Part shown: piece by piece, positions 25,897 to 34,949 of the stretch
How positions within the stretch are numbered: position 1 is the stretch's first letter
How the letters are laid out: each line of letters starts with the position of its first letter
Origin: Bifidobacterium olomucense
Lineage (GTDB): Bacteria; Actinomycetota; Actinomycetes; Actinomycetales; Bifidobacteriaceae
DNA: 63,125 bases
Assembly: GCF_012932375.1 (NCBI RefSeq)
Contig: NZ_JAAIIG010000013.1
Coordinates: 1-63,125 of the forward strand
Direction of reading: 5' to 3'
The notes under the pieces: model-generated
Told to the model about the DNA's origin: nothing
What the model saw: only the letters and a program-made list of their open reading frames with translations
Database searches by the model: none
Made by a program: the position numbers and the translations under genes

Positions 25897-26805
25897 ATGG
25901 CTCGCTCAACAACGCGTTCATCGAAGCAATCCCGCAACACCGGAGCCCCTATCGGCGGCGGACACCACATCCCCTCATACGTGCTGCTGGCAATTTGCGT
26001 GGTCTACTTCCTGTTCCCCGTATGGTGGCTGGTCGTAGCCGCAACCAAAACCAATTCGGGACTGTTCGTCGGTTCAGGCGGCCCGATGTGGTTCGATAAG
26101 ACCTTCAACCTGTGGGAGAACATCAAGGAACTCTCCACCTATGAAGGCGGCATTTACTGGCGTTGGCTGTTCAACTCGTTCCTGTACGCTTTCGTGGGCG
26201 GATTCGGTGCAACCGCCGTCTCCGTGATGGCCGGATACGGATTCGCAAAATTCAAGTTCAAGGGCCGCAAGACCTACTTCAACATCGTGCTCGGCTCATT
26301 GATGATCCCCACCACCGCACTGGCCATTCCCACCTTCATGCTGATGTCGCAGTTCGGTATGAACGATACGGTGTGGGCAGTGCTGCTGCCGTCGCTGCTG
26401 TCGCCGTTCGGCGTATATCTGATGCGTGTATACTGCATGGATTCCCTGCCTGACGAGATGCTGGAAGCGGCACGAGTGGACGGGGCCGGCGAGCTACGCA
26501 CTTTCTTCCAAGTCTCGCTGCCGATTATGACGCCGGCCATCACCACGGTGTTCCTGTTGTCCGTGGTTGCCTGTTGGAACAACTTCTTCCTGCCTTCGGT
26601 GGTGCTGTCGAATACCAAGCTCTTCCCCATCACCGTCGGCCTGACGCAGTGGCAGCAGCGCTCGAACATGGGTGCCGGCGCCGAGCAGATCTGGAATCTG
26701 GTAACCTCCGGCGCCTTCGTCTCGGTCATCCCGCTGGTCATCGCCTTCCTGTTCCTGCAACGGTACTGGGTCGGCGGATTGACGGCGGGTTCGGTCAAGG
26801 CTTGA
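25897..26805 (+). CDS. Sugar ABC transporter permease (MalG-like)
   Basis: A 302-residue membrane protein with six segments and the EAA loop LEAARVDGAGELRTFFQVSL near residue 189. The poly-basic N-terminus stays in the cytoplasm. It is the second half of the CUT1 pore with the permease encoded immediately upstream. GGAGG lies nine bases before the ATG. Two strong hairpins after the stop end the uptake operon before the GH42 gene. Confidence 0.93.
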   Translation: MARSTTRSSKQSRNTGAPIGGGHHIPSYVLLAICVVYFLFPVWWLVVAATKTNSGLFVGSGGPMWFDKTFNLWENIKELSTYEGGIYWRWLFNSFLYAFVGGFGATAVSVMAGYGFAKFKFKGRKTYFNIVLGSLMIPTTALAIPTFMLMSQFGMNDTVWAVLLPSLLSPFGVYLMRVYCMDSLPDEMLEAARVDGAGELRTFFQVSLPIMTPAITTVFLLSVVACWNNFFLPSVVLSNTKLFPITVGLTQWQQRSNMGAGAEQIWNLVTSGAFVSVIPLVIAFLFLQRYWVGGLTAGSVKA

Positions 26806-26814
26806 TTCGCTGAG

Positions 26815-26851
26815 CTCACGTGATTCGATCAATCGAATCGACTCACGTGAG
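26815..26851 (+). terminator. Hairpin after the permease operon
   Basis: CTCACGTGA (26815-26823) pairs with TCACGTGAG (26843-26851), and TTCGAT with ATCGAA inside. The arms contain CACGTG. There is no T run, so it may be an RNA-stabilising hairpin or an operator. Confidence 0.5.
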
Positions 26852-26907
26852 TTGGCAAATACCGGCAAAGCACCAGTAAATATCAGCAAACACTAGCGCT
26901 GAATCGA

Positions 26908-26947
26908 CGAATTCCGGTTTCGGCACAGATGCCGGAGCCGGAATTCG
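26908..26947 (+). terminator. Strong hairpin upstream of the GH42 gene
   Basis: An 18-bp stem with two G-U pairs and a 4-nt loop: CGAATTCCGGTTTCGGCA (26908-26925) with its complement ending at 26947, followed by TCATATT. It likely terminates transcription from the permease genes, giving the GH42 gene a separate transcript or partial read-through. Confidence 0.65.
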
Positions 26948-26989
26948 TCATATTGCCCACCAACGCATCACACAGGATGGTGACACATT

Positions 26990-29152
26990 ATGGACAGCAG
27001 ACAGTCGTACAAGTTCCGTTTCGGAGCGGCATTCTATGCCGAATATCACGCATTCGACACATTGGACGAGGACATGCGTCTGCTTGCCGAAGCGCACTGC
27101 AACACCATCCGTGTCGGAGAAGGCAGCTGGTCGCATTGGGAGCCCGAAGACGGCCGGTTTGATCTGGATTGGTTGGAACCGGTGTTGGATAAAGCCCACG
27201 AGTATGGCGTGGAAGCCATCATCGGAGTACCGACATTCGCGATTCCCTTGTGGCTTGCTCGTGCATGCCCGGAAATAACGTTGGTGGACATTCACGGGCG
27301 GCGTTCGGCATACGGTTCAAGGGAAGAGCACAGTTACACGCATCCGACATTCCGCTATTATTCGCGCCGCATCATCGAAGCGATCGTGCAACGATACCGG
27401 AATCACCCTGCTGTGATCGGCTGGCAGCTGCATAACGAGCCAGGCTTGAAAATCGATTACTCTCCGTTCGTATTCGAGGGGTTCAAAGACGAGCTGCGTC
27501 GAGAGTATGGCAACGTTGAGGAACTCAACCGGCAGTGGGGACTGGTGTTCTGGTCTCATGAACTGACCGATTGGGATGATCTGTGGGAGCCGTCCGGCAA
27601 TGATCAGCCGCAATACGACATTGCTTGGCGACGATATCAAGCGAAGCTCACCGATGATATGCTGCGTGAGCAGCGTGATTGGATTCGCGCACTCTGCCGT
27701 GATGATCAGTTCATCACTGTGAATTTCGCATTGGCCCGTCCGGCACTCGACGAGGCGAAGTCCGCACAACTATTGGATGTGGTGTCGTTCGATCCCTATT
27801 ACCAAATGCAGGACGGAATGTTGCTTAACAATCCGGACAGCAATTACGGCACCCAGACCGAAAGCGAGTGGAAAACCACCGGGCCATGGGGATTGAGCCT
27901 CAATGGCGATCGCATCTATGCCTTGAAACAGCAGCCATTTGGTATCGCCGAGTGCAATGGCGGACCGATCGGAGGTTCTGCAGATCGATTCCCCGGTTAT
28001 GATGGCCAGTGGCGTCAAGCTGCTTGGCAGTTCATTCTGCGTGGAGCCCAGATGATCGAATACTGGCCGTGGAGGCAGATCACGACAGGGGCAGAGACAT
28101 TCTGGGGCGGTATTATTCCCCACGATGGCAAACCGGGGCGCGTCTATCATCAGATTGCCCAGCTGGGAGCCGAACTCGAATCATACGGGACCAAAATTCT
28201 GGGATTGCACCCGGATTACGACATCACCATGCTGTATTCGGTGCAGTCACGTTGGGCCATGGAATGCGAGCCCTACCAAGCGGACAACGGCTTCTCTGAC
28301 GCTCACGACGCACGGAATCCGCAAGCCTATGAGCAACTGTTCCGCACGTTCTACCAAGGAGCCTTCCTTTCCGGCAGACAGACTCGTATCGTATATGACA
28401 CCCAGATTATCGACGATAACGGCAACCTTCTTTACCCGGCGCAACAATTCGTGCTGCATCATCCGGTTCTGGTAGCAGCCGGAACATATATGATTTCCGA
28501 TCAACTGACGGATTGGCTGAAAGATTACGTACAGTGCGGCGGCCACCTGATCATAGGCCCGGAAACCGGAATCGTAGATGAACTTGCCCGTGCCCAAAGT
28601 CATACGCAGCCAGCAGGATTACAACAGCTCGCAGGCGCTTCCTATCAGGAGACGTCAAATCTGCTCCGTGAGCTTCCGATTCGCGGATGCCGAGGATACG
28701 ACATGCGCCCGCACAGCGCGGCGACCATAGTTGCACAACATCTCGAACCAACCTCCAGCGAAACATTATGCCAATACGAGCATCCGTTCTTCAGCGGATT
28801 TGCGGCGGCGACCACCCATCAGACAGGCGCGGGACGCGTTACCGTTGTAGGCACGATTCCCAATCGCGAGCTGATGACGTCGATATATGACGTCGTACTC
28901 GCACCGGCTTCCGTATGGTCCGACTGCTGCAAGGACACAGCAGTAACGCATACATCGGCAGTGAATGAAAATGGCGATCGACTACATGCCTTGTTCAACT
29001 GGAGTTGGGACTGCGAGCGCATCACGCTCCCCTCCCCTTGTTCTCCGGCAAACGGCGGGGAGCCTGTGCAAGAAGTCCTGTTACGACCGTGGGATGTTCG
29101 CATTCTGGCGGAAAAGCCTGAGCGCACAACCGCTGATGACAGCAAACGGTAG
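26990..29152 (+). CDS. GH42 beta-galactosidase / alpha-L-arabinopyranosidase family
   Basis: A 720-residue intracellular GH42 enzyme. An N-terminal TIM barrel has the proposed acid/base Glu150 in WQLHNEPG and a candidate nucleophile Glu321 in FGIAECNGGP. A trimerisation domain and a small beta domain follow. GH42 members remove beta-galactosyl units from galacto-oligosaccharides; a few bifidobacterial ones also act on alpha-L-arabinopyranosides, which would suit this arabinose locus. ATGG after CACATT has only a modest GGATGG ribosome site. It is followed by the LacI gene. Specificity cannot be decided here. Confidence 0.9.
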   Translation: MDSRQSYKFRFGAAFYAEYHAFDTLDEDMRLLAEAHCNTIRVGEGSWSHWEPEDGRFDLDWLEPVLDKAHEYGVEAIIGVPTFAIPLWLARACPEITLVDIHGRRSAYGSREEHSYTHPTFRYYSRRIIEAIVQRYRNHPAVIGWQLHNEPGLKIDYSPFVFEGFKDELRREYGNVEELNRQWGLVFWSHELTDWDDLWEPSGNDQPQYDIAWRRYQAKLTDDMLREQRDWIRALCRDDQFITVNFALARPALDEAKSAQLLDVVSFDPYYQMQDGMLLNNPDSNYGTQTESEWKTTGPWGLSLNGDRIYALKQQPFGIAECNGGPIGGSADRFPGYDGQWRQAAWQFILRGAQMIEYWPWRQITTGAETFWGGIIPHDGKPGRVYHQIAQLGAELESYGTKILGLHPDYDITMLYSVQSRWAMECEPYQADNGFSDAHDARNPQAYEQLFRTFYQGAFLSGRQTRIVYDTQIIDDNGNLLYPAQQFVLHHPVLVAAGTYMISDQLTDWLKDYVQCGGHLIIGPETGIVDELARAQSHTQPAGLQQLAGASYQETSNLLRELPIRGCRGYDMRPHSAATIVAQHLEPTSSETLCQYEHPFFSGFAAATTHQTGAGRVTVVGTIPNRELMTSIYDVVLAPASVWSDCCKDTAVTHTSAVNENGDRLHALFNWSWDCERITLPSPCSPANGGEPVQEVLLRPWDVRILAEKPERTTADDSKR

Positions 29153-29249
29153 ATAAGATACTAATTATCGAATAAGCGAGCGCCGCTGTGCCAATGCAGT
29201 CACAGGGCTGCGACGACTTGAGACGAGCGGAAGTTTGGAGGTACCGACA

Positions 29250-30296
29250 ATGTCGACGTCAAAGCGAGTAACCATTACGGACGTTGCCCGACAGGCGGGC
29301 GTCTCCATAAAAACCGTTTCCAACGTCATCAACAACTCGGGAAGCATGCGTCCGGAAACGCGTGAACGCGTCCGCAAGACAATCACCAGTATGGGGTATT
29401 CCGTCAATTACTCGGCCCGCTCGTTGAAAACAGGCGTGTCCAAGCTGATTGGATTGGCCACGTTCGATTTCACACAGTCGTTCACCGCACTGTTCGCACA
29501 GTCATTGATCGAAGTCGCAAGAGAGCGCGATTACGGCGTAGTAATCAACACCTATGATTTAGATGGCACCGGTCTGCCAGAGGCGGTTGATCGAATCCCT
29601 TCGCTTGGCGCGGATGGCTGGATCTTTCTTTCCGGCAAACCGCTGGCGAATGAGGGAGCGATATTGCAGCAACAGTATCCGATAGTGTTCGTCGGTGATT
29701 TTGACGCCTACGGCAAAGCCGACAGCGTGCGGGTTCCCAGTCGCGAAGCCATGGATGCGTTGGTATCGAGGCTGCTGGCCAAAGGCTTCCGGCGCATCGG
29801 ACTGATCGGCGCTCCCGAGGGTGTTGACGCCAATAATGTGATGCAAGCTTCAGAGGGTGCCGGGCCTCTGCGACTTCGTGGTTTCGTTGAGGCGTTCTCT
29901 CGGCTCGGCATTCCGGTGGATTGGAACCTCGTTATTCCTGAGAGCCGCTGGTTGAGCAGCGACGGCGAGCGGGCGATACGAGATCTGCTGGGCCGCGTGG
30001 CATGCCCGGAAATCATCATCTGCTTGAACGACGCTCTAGCGTTCGGCGCGGTGCATGAATTACAACGTATGGGACTGCAAATACCGCAGGATGTGCAGGT
30101 GATCGGTTTCGATAACGTGCAGGAATGCCAGTTCAGCACGCCGACGCTGAGCACGGTGGATCTGCATATGGAAGCGTTCGCCTCGGCAGCGGTCGACATG
30201 CTGATCGGTCGCATCAACGGCGATACAGGCCCGTTCCAGACGGTGACTACTGACTTCACGTTTGTGGAACGGGCCTCGACACGGGCTTTGCGGTAG
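29250..30296 (+). CDS. LacI-family transcriptional regulator
   Basis: 348 residues. The N-terminal helix-turn-helix with hinge reads VTITDVARQAGVSIKTVSNV at residues 8-27, then a periplasmic-binding-protein-like ligand domain (LIGLATFDFTQSFTALFAQ near residue 64, and VIGFDNVQECQFSTPTLSTV near residue 282). TTG 29235 is in frame, but GGAGG eight bases before ATG 29250 sets the start. It is the natural candidate to bind the GTACAA...TTGTAC sites upstream of the GH51 gene and respond to an arabinose-type sugar. Confidence 0.92.
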   Translation: MSTSKRVTITDVARQAGVSIKTVSNVINNSGSMRPETRERVRKTITSMGYSVNYSARSLKTGVSKLIGLATFDFTQSFTALFAQSLIEVARERDYGVVINTYDLDGTGLPEAVDRIPSLGADGWIFLSGKPLANEGAILQQQYPIVFVGDFDAYGKADSVRVPSREAMDALVSRLLAKGFRRIGLIGAPEGVDANNVMQASEGAGPLRLRGFVEAFSRLGIPVDWNLVIPESRWLSSDGERAIRDLLGRVACPEIIICLNDALAFGAVHELQRMGLQIPQDVQVIGFDNVQECQFSTPTLSTVDLHMEAFASAAVDMLIGRINGDTGPFQTVTTDFTFVERASTRALR

Positions 30297-30385
30297 CTGC
30301 CCCGCCCCGCCCCGCGACGCCCCGCCCTGCTGAGGCTGGCCTCGACCTACTGTGGGCTACTACGGCCCCGCCGCAAGCTCCTCCC

Positions 30386-32410
30386 CTACTGCGGGTCGTT
30401 GGACCCTTCGGCGACCGGACTGAATTCGACCGGCGTTATGGGGTGTTCGGCGTCAGTGTTGAGGTAGACGCTGTAGCGCTCGTGGCCGGCGATGTCGTAG
30501 AGCGGGCGCATGTGCATCGCCGCGGCGCGGGCCGCCAGCGCTTCCCCGGCAGCCGGCAGGTCACCTACATTGATATCGACATCCGGCTTGGCCATGAGTA
30601 CGTCACCGTGCAGTACAGCCACACGAGCCGGGGCACCGCGCAACGCTTCCGTATGCCAGTCGGGCGCGATATGCAAGGTAATCGACTCGCCGTTGTGCCA
30701 GTCGCGCTCGATTCGCGCGAAACCGTCAGAGGCGCGGGTCAGGGGTACGTTTGCACCTTCCACCGTATGTGAACGGAATACGAACGCCAGACGCCGGGTG
30801 ACGTCGCTGCATGTGTCGCCGCACGTGTCGCTACACGTGTCGCTACACGCATCACCGCACGTATCAAACGTCACGCGCAGCGTCGCGCGATCCGACGCAG
30901 GATAATCGGTATCCAACGTGCAGGTCACGCCCTGATCGCGCCAATGCAACCGCGAGGGTACGTATGACGTTACCGCCACGGTCGGCACGGTACCGCCGCA
31001 CTCCCCCGGTTCGACGCTGCTTTCCGGCACGGCCTCGAACCAAATGTTGCGGGCCAGCTCGCTGGCGGCCTCCACACCGGAGGCGGTGCAGCACCAGAAT
31101 GTGTCGGTCGGCGTGGAGAAGATCTTATATGCGCCGCATCCCATCGGCTGGTGGTATTGCGACAGGCCGTTACGCGGGCTGAAACAGTTGAGCACGGCGT
31201 TGAACTTCAGCCGCGCCAGCCAATCGGCGTAACGAATATCTCCCGTCCAGGAGAACAGTCGGCTCATGATGCGCTCGGTGTTGTGGCCGTTGCAGGATTC
31301 GCTTTCGCCGAACGTCAAGGCATCGTGAAGATCGCCGGCGGCGCCCCAATGCTCAGCTTTGTCCGAAACACCATATTCCAACGTGAAATGGGTGGCTTTC
31401 GAACTGTTGGAACCATTGGCGAACGTACGCGAGTCAAGGAACCCAGCAAAATGCTCGGCCGCCGTACGGTACCGCTCTTCACCGGTGATGTCATACCGAT
31501 GTTCCGCCGCGGTGATCTGCGGCAGATGGGTATTCGCATGCAAATCTTCCAGCACATCCTCGCCGGCGGTCATCGGTCCGAGGAAATACTCACGATCGAA
31601 GACTTTGGCCGTCGCCAGCACATCCGCATCATGGGTGATGTCGTACAGCGCATACAGGGCGTCGCCGATGCCGCCATATTCGTTCAGCGGATTGAGTCGG
31701 GTGGGCCGTAGCATGTTGTCGATTTTCCATGCCCCGAGCCCGGAAAGCCGCCGACCGATATACCCGGCCAATCCTCGCGCCAGTCGCAACGCCGTCTCGT
31801 TGCCTACGTAACGGTAGGCATCCACCAAGCCTTGCAGAATCTTGTGCAACGTGTAGTAGGGTGCCCAAACCTTGCGATAATCCTTGGATTCCAGCCGGTC
31901 GAGCTCGGATTCGGGGAAAGCCGCGAGGTATCCGTTCGGCTGGGCACATTGCGCCATCACGTCGACGATGCGATCGACGATTGCTTTGAATTGGTTGCGC
32001 ATCTCGACTTGCGTATCGTCGTCCGGCGTATCACAGGCCAATTCATCCGCCGCTTCATCCGCGCTGTACGAAGCGTAGAACTTGGACGCGGCAGACAGGA
32101 AATGCCCTACGAAATGACCACGCAATCCGCAGTCCGGCGACTCCCAGCCGCCCAACGGTTCGGCGGCGTCCTTGAATCCCGCGTTGGTGCGGAAGGTGTG
32201 CATCAGTCGGTCAAGATCGAACTGCAGCACATAATCACGCACCAGCATCTGACGTCGGCAGAACTCACCACCCGTCAACGTTACGTCGGGCAGATCGAAT
32301 CCGCGGTATCGCACACTGACAGTGTCATAAGAAGTTTCGGCATCGTAACGGACTGCGCCAGCATGCGCATCCCTGCCGGCAGCGGACCGGACGGTCGTTT
32401 TAGACTTCAT
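30386..32410 (-). CDS. DUF1680 beta-L-arabinofuranosidase (GH127/GH146 type)
   Basis: A 674-residue intracellular enzyme with an (alpha/alpha)6 barrel and beta-sandwich domains. GGWESPDCGLRGHFVGHFLS near residue 93 is characteristic. The catalytic, zinc-bound cluster known from HypBA1 (Glu-x-Cys and Cys-Cys) is present as Glu371-x-Cys373 and Cys440-Cys441. The family releases beta-L-arabinofuranose, for example from hydroxyproline-linked arabinans. AAAGGA places the start at ATG 32410 rather than at upstream ATGs. It faces the LacI gene. A Cys-rich tandem repeat sits in the C-terminal sandwich (plus-strand 30803-30865), which is odd. Confidence 0.9.
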   Translation of the reverse strand: MKSKTTVRSAAGRDAHAGAVRYDAETSYDTVSVRYRGFDLPDVTLTGGEFCRRQMLVRDYVLQFDLDRLMHTFRTNAGFKDAAEPLGGWESPDCGLRGHFVGHFLSAASKFYASYSADEAADELACDTPDDDTQVEMRNQFKAIVDRIVDVMAQCAQPNGYLAAFPESELDRLESKDYRKVWAPYYTLHKILQGLVDAYRYVGNETALRLARGLAGYIGRRLSGLGAWKIDNMLRPTRLNPLNEYGGIGDALYALYDITHDADVLATAKVFDREYFLGPMTAGEDVLEDLHANTHLPQITAAEHRYDITGEERYRTAAEHFAGFLDSRTFANGSNSSKATHFTLEYGVSDKAEHWGAAGDLHDALTFGESESCNGHNTERIMSRLFSWTGDIRYADWLARLKFNAVLNCFSPRNGLSQYHQPMGCGAYKIFSTPTDTFWCCTASGVEAASELARNIWFEAVPESSVEPGECGGTVPTVAVTSYVPSRLHWRDQGVTCTLDTDYPASDRATLRVTFDTCGDACSDTCSDTCGDTCSDVTRRLAFVFRSHTVEGANVPLTRASDGFARIERDWHNGESITLHIAPDWHTEALRGAPARVAVLHGDVLMAKPDVDINVGDLPAAGEALAARAAAMHMRPLYDIAGHERYSVYLNTDAEHPITPVEFSPVAEGSNDPQ
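30803..30865 (-). repeat. 12-bp coding minisatellite (T/A-C-G/S-D repeats)
   Basis: About five 12-bp units encode TCGD-ACSD-TCSD-TCGD-TCSD inside the DUF1680 enzyme. Units differ by one or two bases. Such arrays change length by slippage in multiples of four codons, keeping the frame. Confidence 0.85.
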
Positions 32411-32438
32411 TGTCATTCCTTTCGTTACGTATCGGCAC

Positions 32439-32479
32439 ATGTGTCACTTCATTGCGCCCAATTGCGTGAAGCGACACAT
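32439..32479. promoter_or_regulatory. Inverted repeat upstream of the DUF1680 gene
   Basis: ATGTGTCACTTCA (32439-32451) and TGAAGCGACACAT (32467-32479) are inverted repeats with one mismatch and a 15-bp spacer, within the leader of the minus-strand gene. Confidence 0.5.
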
Positions 32480-32480
32480 G

Positions 32481-32494
32481 TTGAACCGGTTCAA
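32481..32494. promoter_or_regulatory. LacI-type operator
   Basis: TTGAACCGGTTCAA is a perfect 14-bp palindrome with a central CG, as expected for LacI-family sites. It differs from the GTACAA-type operators before the GH51 gene, so a second regulator is likely. Confidence 0.6.
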
Positions 32495-32664
32495 TCTATT
32501 GTATGCGTATATGTCTCCCAATTTTCAAGAGCCGGCGGGTGATTGGGGGAAGGTTGCATATGTAGTGGAGGCGATGGGGTTTGGCGGAGTAGCGAGACGT
32601 GGGATGGAAATGCATTGGGGATGACTATGCAGTTGCGGACCGTGCACTCATTGCTCGCATGTAT

Positions 32665-32699
32665 TGTCTCGGGACATCATTGACACATGTCTCGGGACA
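32665..32699. repeat. Pair of TGTCTCGGGACA near-palindromes
   Basis: Identical 12-mers at 32665-32676 and 32688-32699, each nearly self-complementary. TGTATTGTC on the left and GACAATACA on the right extend them into a 17-bp imperfect inverted repeat. Confidence 0.6.
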
Positions 32700-32706
32700 A
32701 TACAGT

Positions 32707-33090
32707 GCTCATTACGCACAAGAAATTGAGAATGGCGGAAACAAGCTGATTCGGTAGTGCTTGATGCGGGATGACACGTACGTAAAACGATCGACGGCGA
32801 TTGAGGCCCGCAGCCGCGCGGGGCACAACGCCAAAACGTCGATCTTATGGCTGCGACCCGTGACCGCGAATGCGTGGTACCAAATGTTAAAAATAGCGAT
32901 TCTGCGGTTACGTACCACGAGCACACATGCGCTCATTACGCACGCGACATCAAAAATGGCGGAAACAAGCCATTTTGACATTTCACTGATGCGGCACATT
33001 ACATGCGTAAAACGTTTTATGCGAGTTATGTGCCACGGTCGCGTGGTACCAAATGTCAAGAACGGCGATTTCGTGGTTACGTACCACCAT
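32707..33090. repeat. Tandem degenerate ~200-bp non-coding repeat
   Basis: Three blocks recur in the same order: GTGCTCATTACGCAC then ATGGCGGAAACAAGC (near 32705 and 32931), GATGCGG...CGTAAAACG (near 32765 and 32990), and GCGTGGTACCAAATGT...GTTACGTACCAC (near 32870 and 33034). GTGGTAC/GTACCAC frames each third block as a stem-loop. No frame is conserved between copies, so this is not protein coding. Confidence 0.65.
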
Positions 33091-33298
33091 CGTATCCTTG
33101 TAGGGGCTCGAAGAGCGCGTTTTTATGCGAATTTTTCGAGTCTTCGCAATTAAGAAGATGCCCCGGGCGGCACTTAGACATCGTCTTTGCCGTGCCGCAC
33201 GGCTCGCTGGCCATGTACTGCCCCAATGGAAAACCGACCGGGCTTTCCTAGAGGTTGTCGCTCCGATCTGGGACAACCCCCACCGGAGAGCCAGCCGG

Positions 33299-33344
33299 GA
33301 AGCCGGGAAAACAGTCCACCGGACTGTTTTCTGATCCCGGCTTC
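33299..33344 (-). terminator. Compound hairpin after pepC
   Basis: GAAAACAGTCC/GGACTGTTTTC (33307-33331) is nested in GAAGCCGGG/CCCGGCTTC (33299-33344). The AAAA/TTTT at the stem base lets it act in either direction. Confidence 0.7.
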
Positions 33345-33345
33345 T

Positions 33346-33376
33346 AGCTCTTGCGTGACAAGGTCACGCAAGAGCT
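33346..33376 (-). terminator. 14-bp hairpin across the pepC stop codon
   Basis: AGCTCTTGCGTGAC (33346-33359) pairs exactly with GTCACGCAAGAGCT (33363-33376) across a 3-nt loop. The TGA stop of pepC lies in the stem. Confidence 0.7.
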
Positions 33377-34710
33377 CCCATCGGATCCCATGCGGGGAGC
33401 ATGGTGGCGGGCTCTTCCAAGGCCTTCTGGTACTCCTCGGGGAGCATCGACTTCGGGACGGCTACCTCGTAGACGTACTCGGTGAACCAGTCGTCGGACA
33501 TGGTGAAGTAGCCCTTGTCGGCGATCTTGGTGCCCCAAGAGTTCTCCACGCGCCAGCGGCGGGTGGTGGTGCCGTCATCGGCCACGTCCACACCGGCGAA
33601 GGCCATGGCGTGGTTCATCGCCGAATCAGCGAAACGCACACGGGCTTCCTTGTCGAGGTCGAAGTCCACGTCGTACACCTTGCCATACTCGAACAGGTCG
33701 GTGGCCCAAGCACCATTCTCGCGGTCCATGAACGGGTGGCAGTCAGCGCCGAACCATACCGGAATGCCCTGCTCGACCAGAATCTTGCGCACGCAGTCCT
33801 TCATGAACTGATTCGGCACATTGAGGTACTCGGTGGCGTCACCGCCGGCCACATTGCCCAAGTGCTCGATGCCGATCTTCTTGCCCTTGGCATGCTCGGC
33901 GCGCGGATCGTCCACGAGGCACACGTAATCCTCAAGACCGGCCGAACCCACGTACTTGTTCCAGAATTCAACCGGCGTGATCTCGCCGTCGCGATGGAAC
34001 TCGCCATCCTTGTCGGTCCACTCCCAGTCGAAGGAGACCGGCGGCTCTCCCAGGTGGATGGTCAGAATGCGGTGGCCGGCGGCGGTGGCCTCGGAGATGA
34101 TCTGCTCGGTCTTGGCGGCATCGTCCTTGGCGGCATACAGGTGAGCCACGGCGGTGTGCAGCATATGGCGCAGCTGGGTGTTCATCTCGCCGGTGTTCAT
34201 CGAAGAAGCGGTCTCCGGGAACAGATCCTTGGGAACGGCACCGTACTTCTTGTATACGTTCATGGCCATGGTCCACTGGCCGCCGTCACCCATCACATCG
34301 GCCAGCAGGTGCTGCATCAGACGGGAGTCGGCGGGCTCGCCGGCAGCCACCAGAGCGGCCACATCCTTGAGGAAGTAGTTGACGCGCTCCAGCTTGTCGA
34401 AGTACATCGCATAGTTCTGAGAGAACTCGAACTCCTTCAGGTTCATGTTCTTCTTGGCGATGAAGCGGGCCACGTTCAGGGAGCTGAACAGCCAGCAGCG
34501 GCCGGAACGATCCTGGTGGGTGGCTTCGCCGTTGTCCACGATGGTGGAGAAGCGGCGCTGCATCAGACGGGCACGATCATAGTTGCGGGCCACCTTGTCG
34601 ATGCCGGCTGCGGTCACCGCATTCATCGCCAAGCGATTGGTGCCATTCGCATCGAAATCGTCGCGCAGGGCGTTCAGCGCTTCACCGCTCAACGGTGTCA
34701 GTTCACTCAT
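33364..34710 (-). CDS. pepC: C1-family aminopeptidase (bleomycin hydrolase type)
   Basis: A 448-residue cytoplasmic cysteine aminopeptidase. The papain-type triad is complete: Cys72 in QDRSGRCW, His367 in MNHAMAF and Asn390 in VENSWG. Length equals that of lactic-acid-bacterial PepC, which trims N-terminal residues from peptides as a hexamer. A GGAGT site precedes the ATG. It is a single-gene unit between two hairpin terminators. Confidence 0.95.
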   Translation of the reverse strand: MSELTPLSGEALNALRDDFDANGTNRLAMNAVTAAGIDKVARNYDRARLMQRRFSTIVDNGEATHQDRSGRCWLFSSLNVARFIAKKNMNLKEFEFSQNYAMYFDKLERVNYFLKDVAALVAAGEPADSRLMQHLLADVMGDGGQWTMAMNVYKKYGAVPKDLFPETASSMNTGEMNTQLRHMLHTAVAHLYAAKDDAAKTEQIISEATAAGHRILTIHLGEPPVSFDWEWTDKDGEFHRDGEITPVEFWNKYVGSAGLEDYVCLVDDPRAEHAKGKKIGIEHLGNVAGGDATEYLNVPNQFMKDCVRKILVEQGIPVWFGADCHPFMDRENGAWATDLFEYGKVYDVDFDLDKEARVRFADSAMNHAMAFAGVDVADDGTTTRRWRVENSWGTKIADKGYFTMSDDWFTEYVYEVAVPKSMLPEEYQKALEEPATMLPAWDPMGALA

Positions 34711-34758
34711 GTCTACTCCTTCTATGGATCAGTGCGCTTGTGACGCGGGATAACAAAC

Positions 34759-34798
34759 GAATACGGCACCTGGCGTAGAACGCACAGGTGCCGTATTC
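34759..34798 (-). terminator. 14-bp hairpin between the DivIVA-like gene and pepC
   Basis: GAATACGGCACCTG (34759-34772) pairs exactly with CAGGTGCCGTATTC (34785-34798). On the minus strand it is followed by the T-rich TCGTTTGTTATC, so it ends the transcript of the gene to the right. Confidence 0.75.
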
Positions 34799-34949
34799 AT
34801 GCCGCTAGTAGTCTAGTCGAGGGGCTGTCATTCGCCGATACCGTGCCGCATCGGCGATCATGTTCAAGTTCACTACGCGGACAACTCTCGTTTCGCAGCT
34901 CCCTGTCAGGCTTCTGGGTAGTCGCAGAAATGAGCGCGCAACGGAACCG

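Noticed and set aside
30803..30865. CRISPR-like repeat run
   Set aside because: The period is 12 bp with no spacers, and it lies in frame in the DUF1680 gene; it is a coding minisatellite.
32648..33059. Minus-strand frames of 92 and 115 codons in the repeat region
   Set aside because: The frames are not kept between the two repeat copies and the codon composition is not gene-like.
34800..34949. Possible tRNA gene between pepC and the DivIVA-like gene
   Set aside because: No cloverleaf, T-loop GGTTCGA-type box or acceptor pairing could be found.
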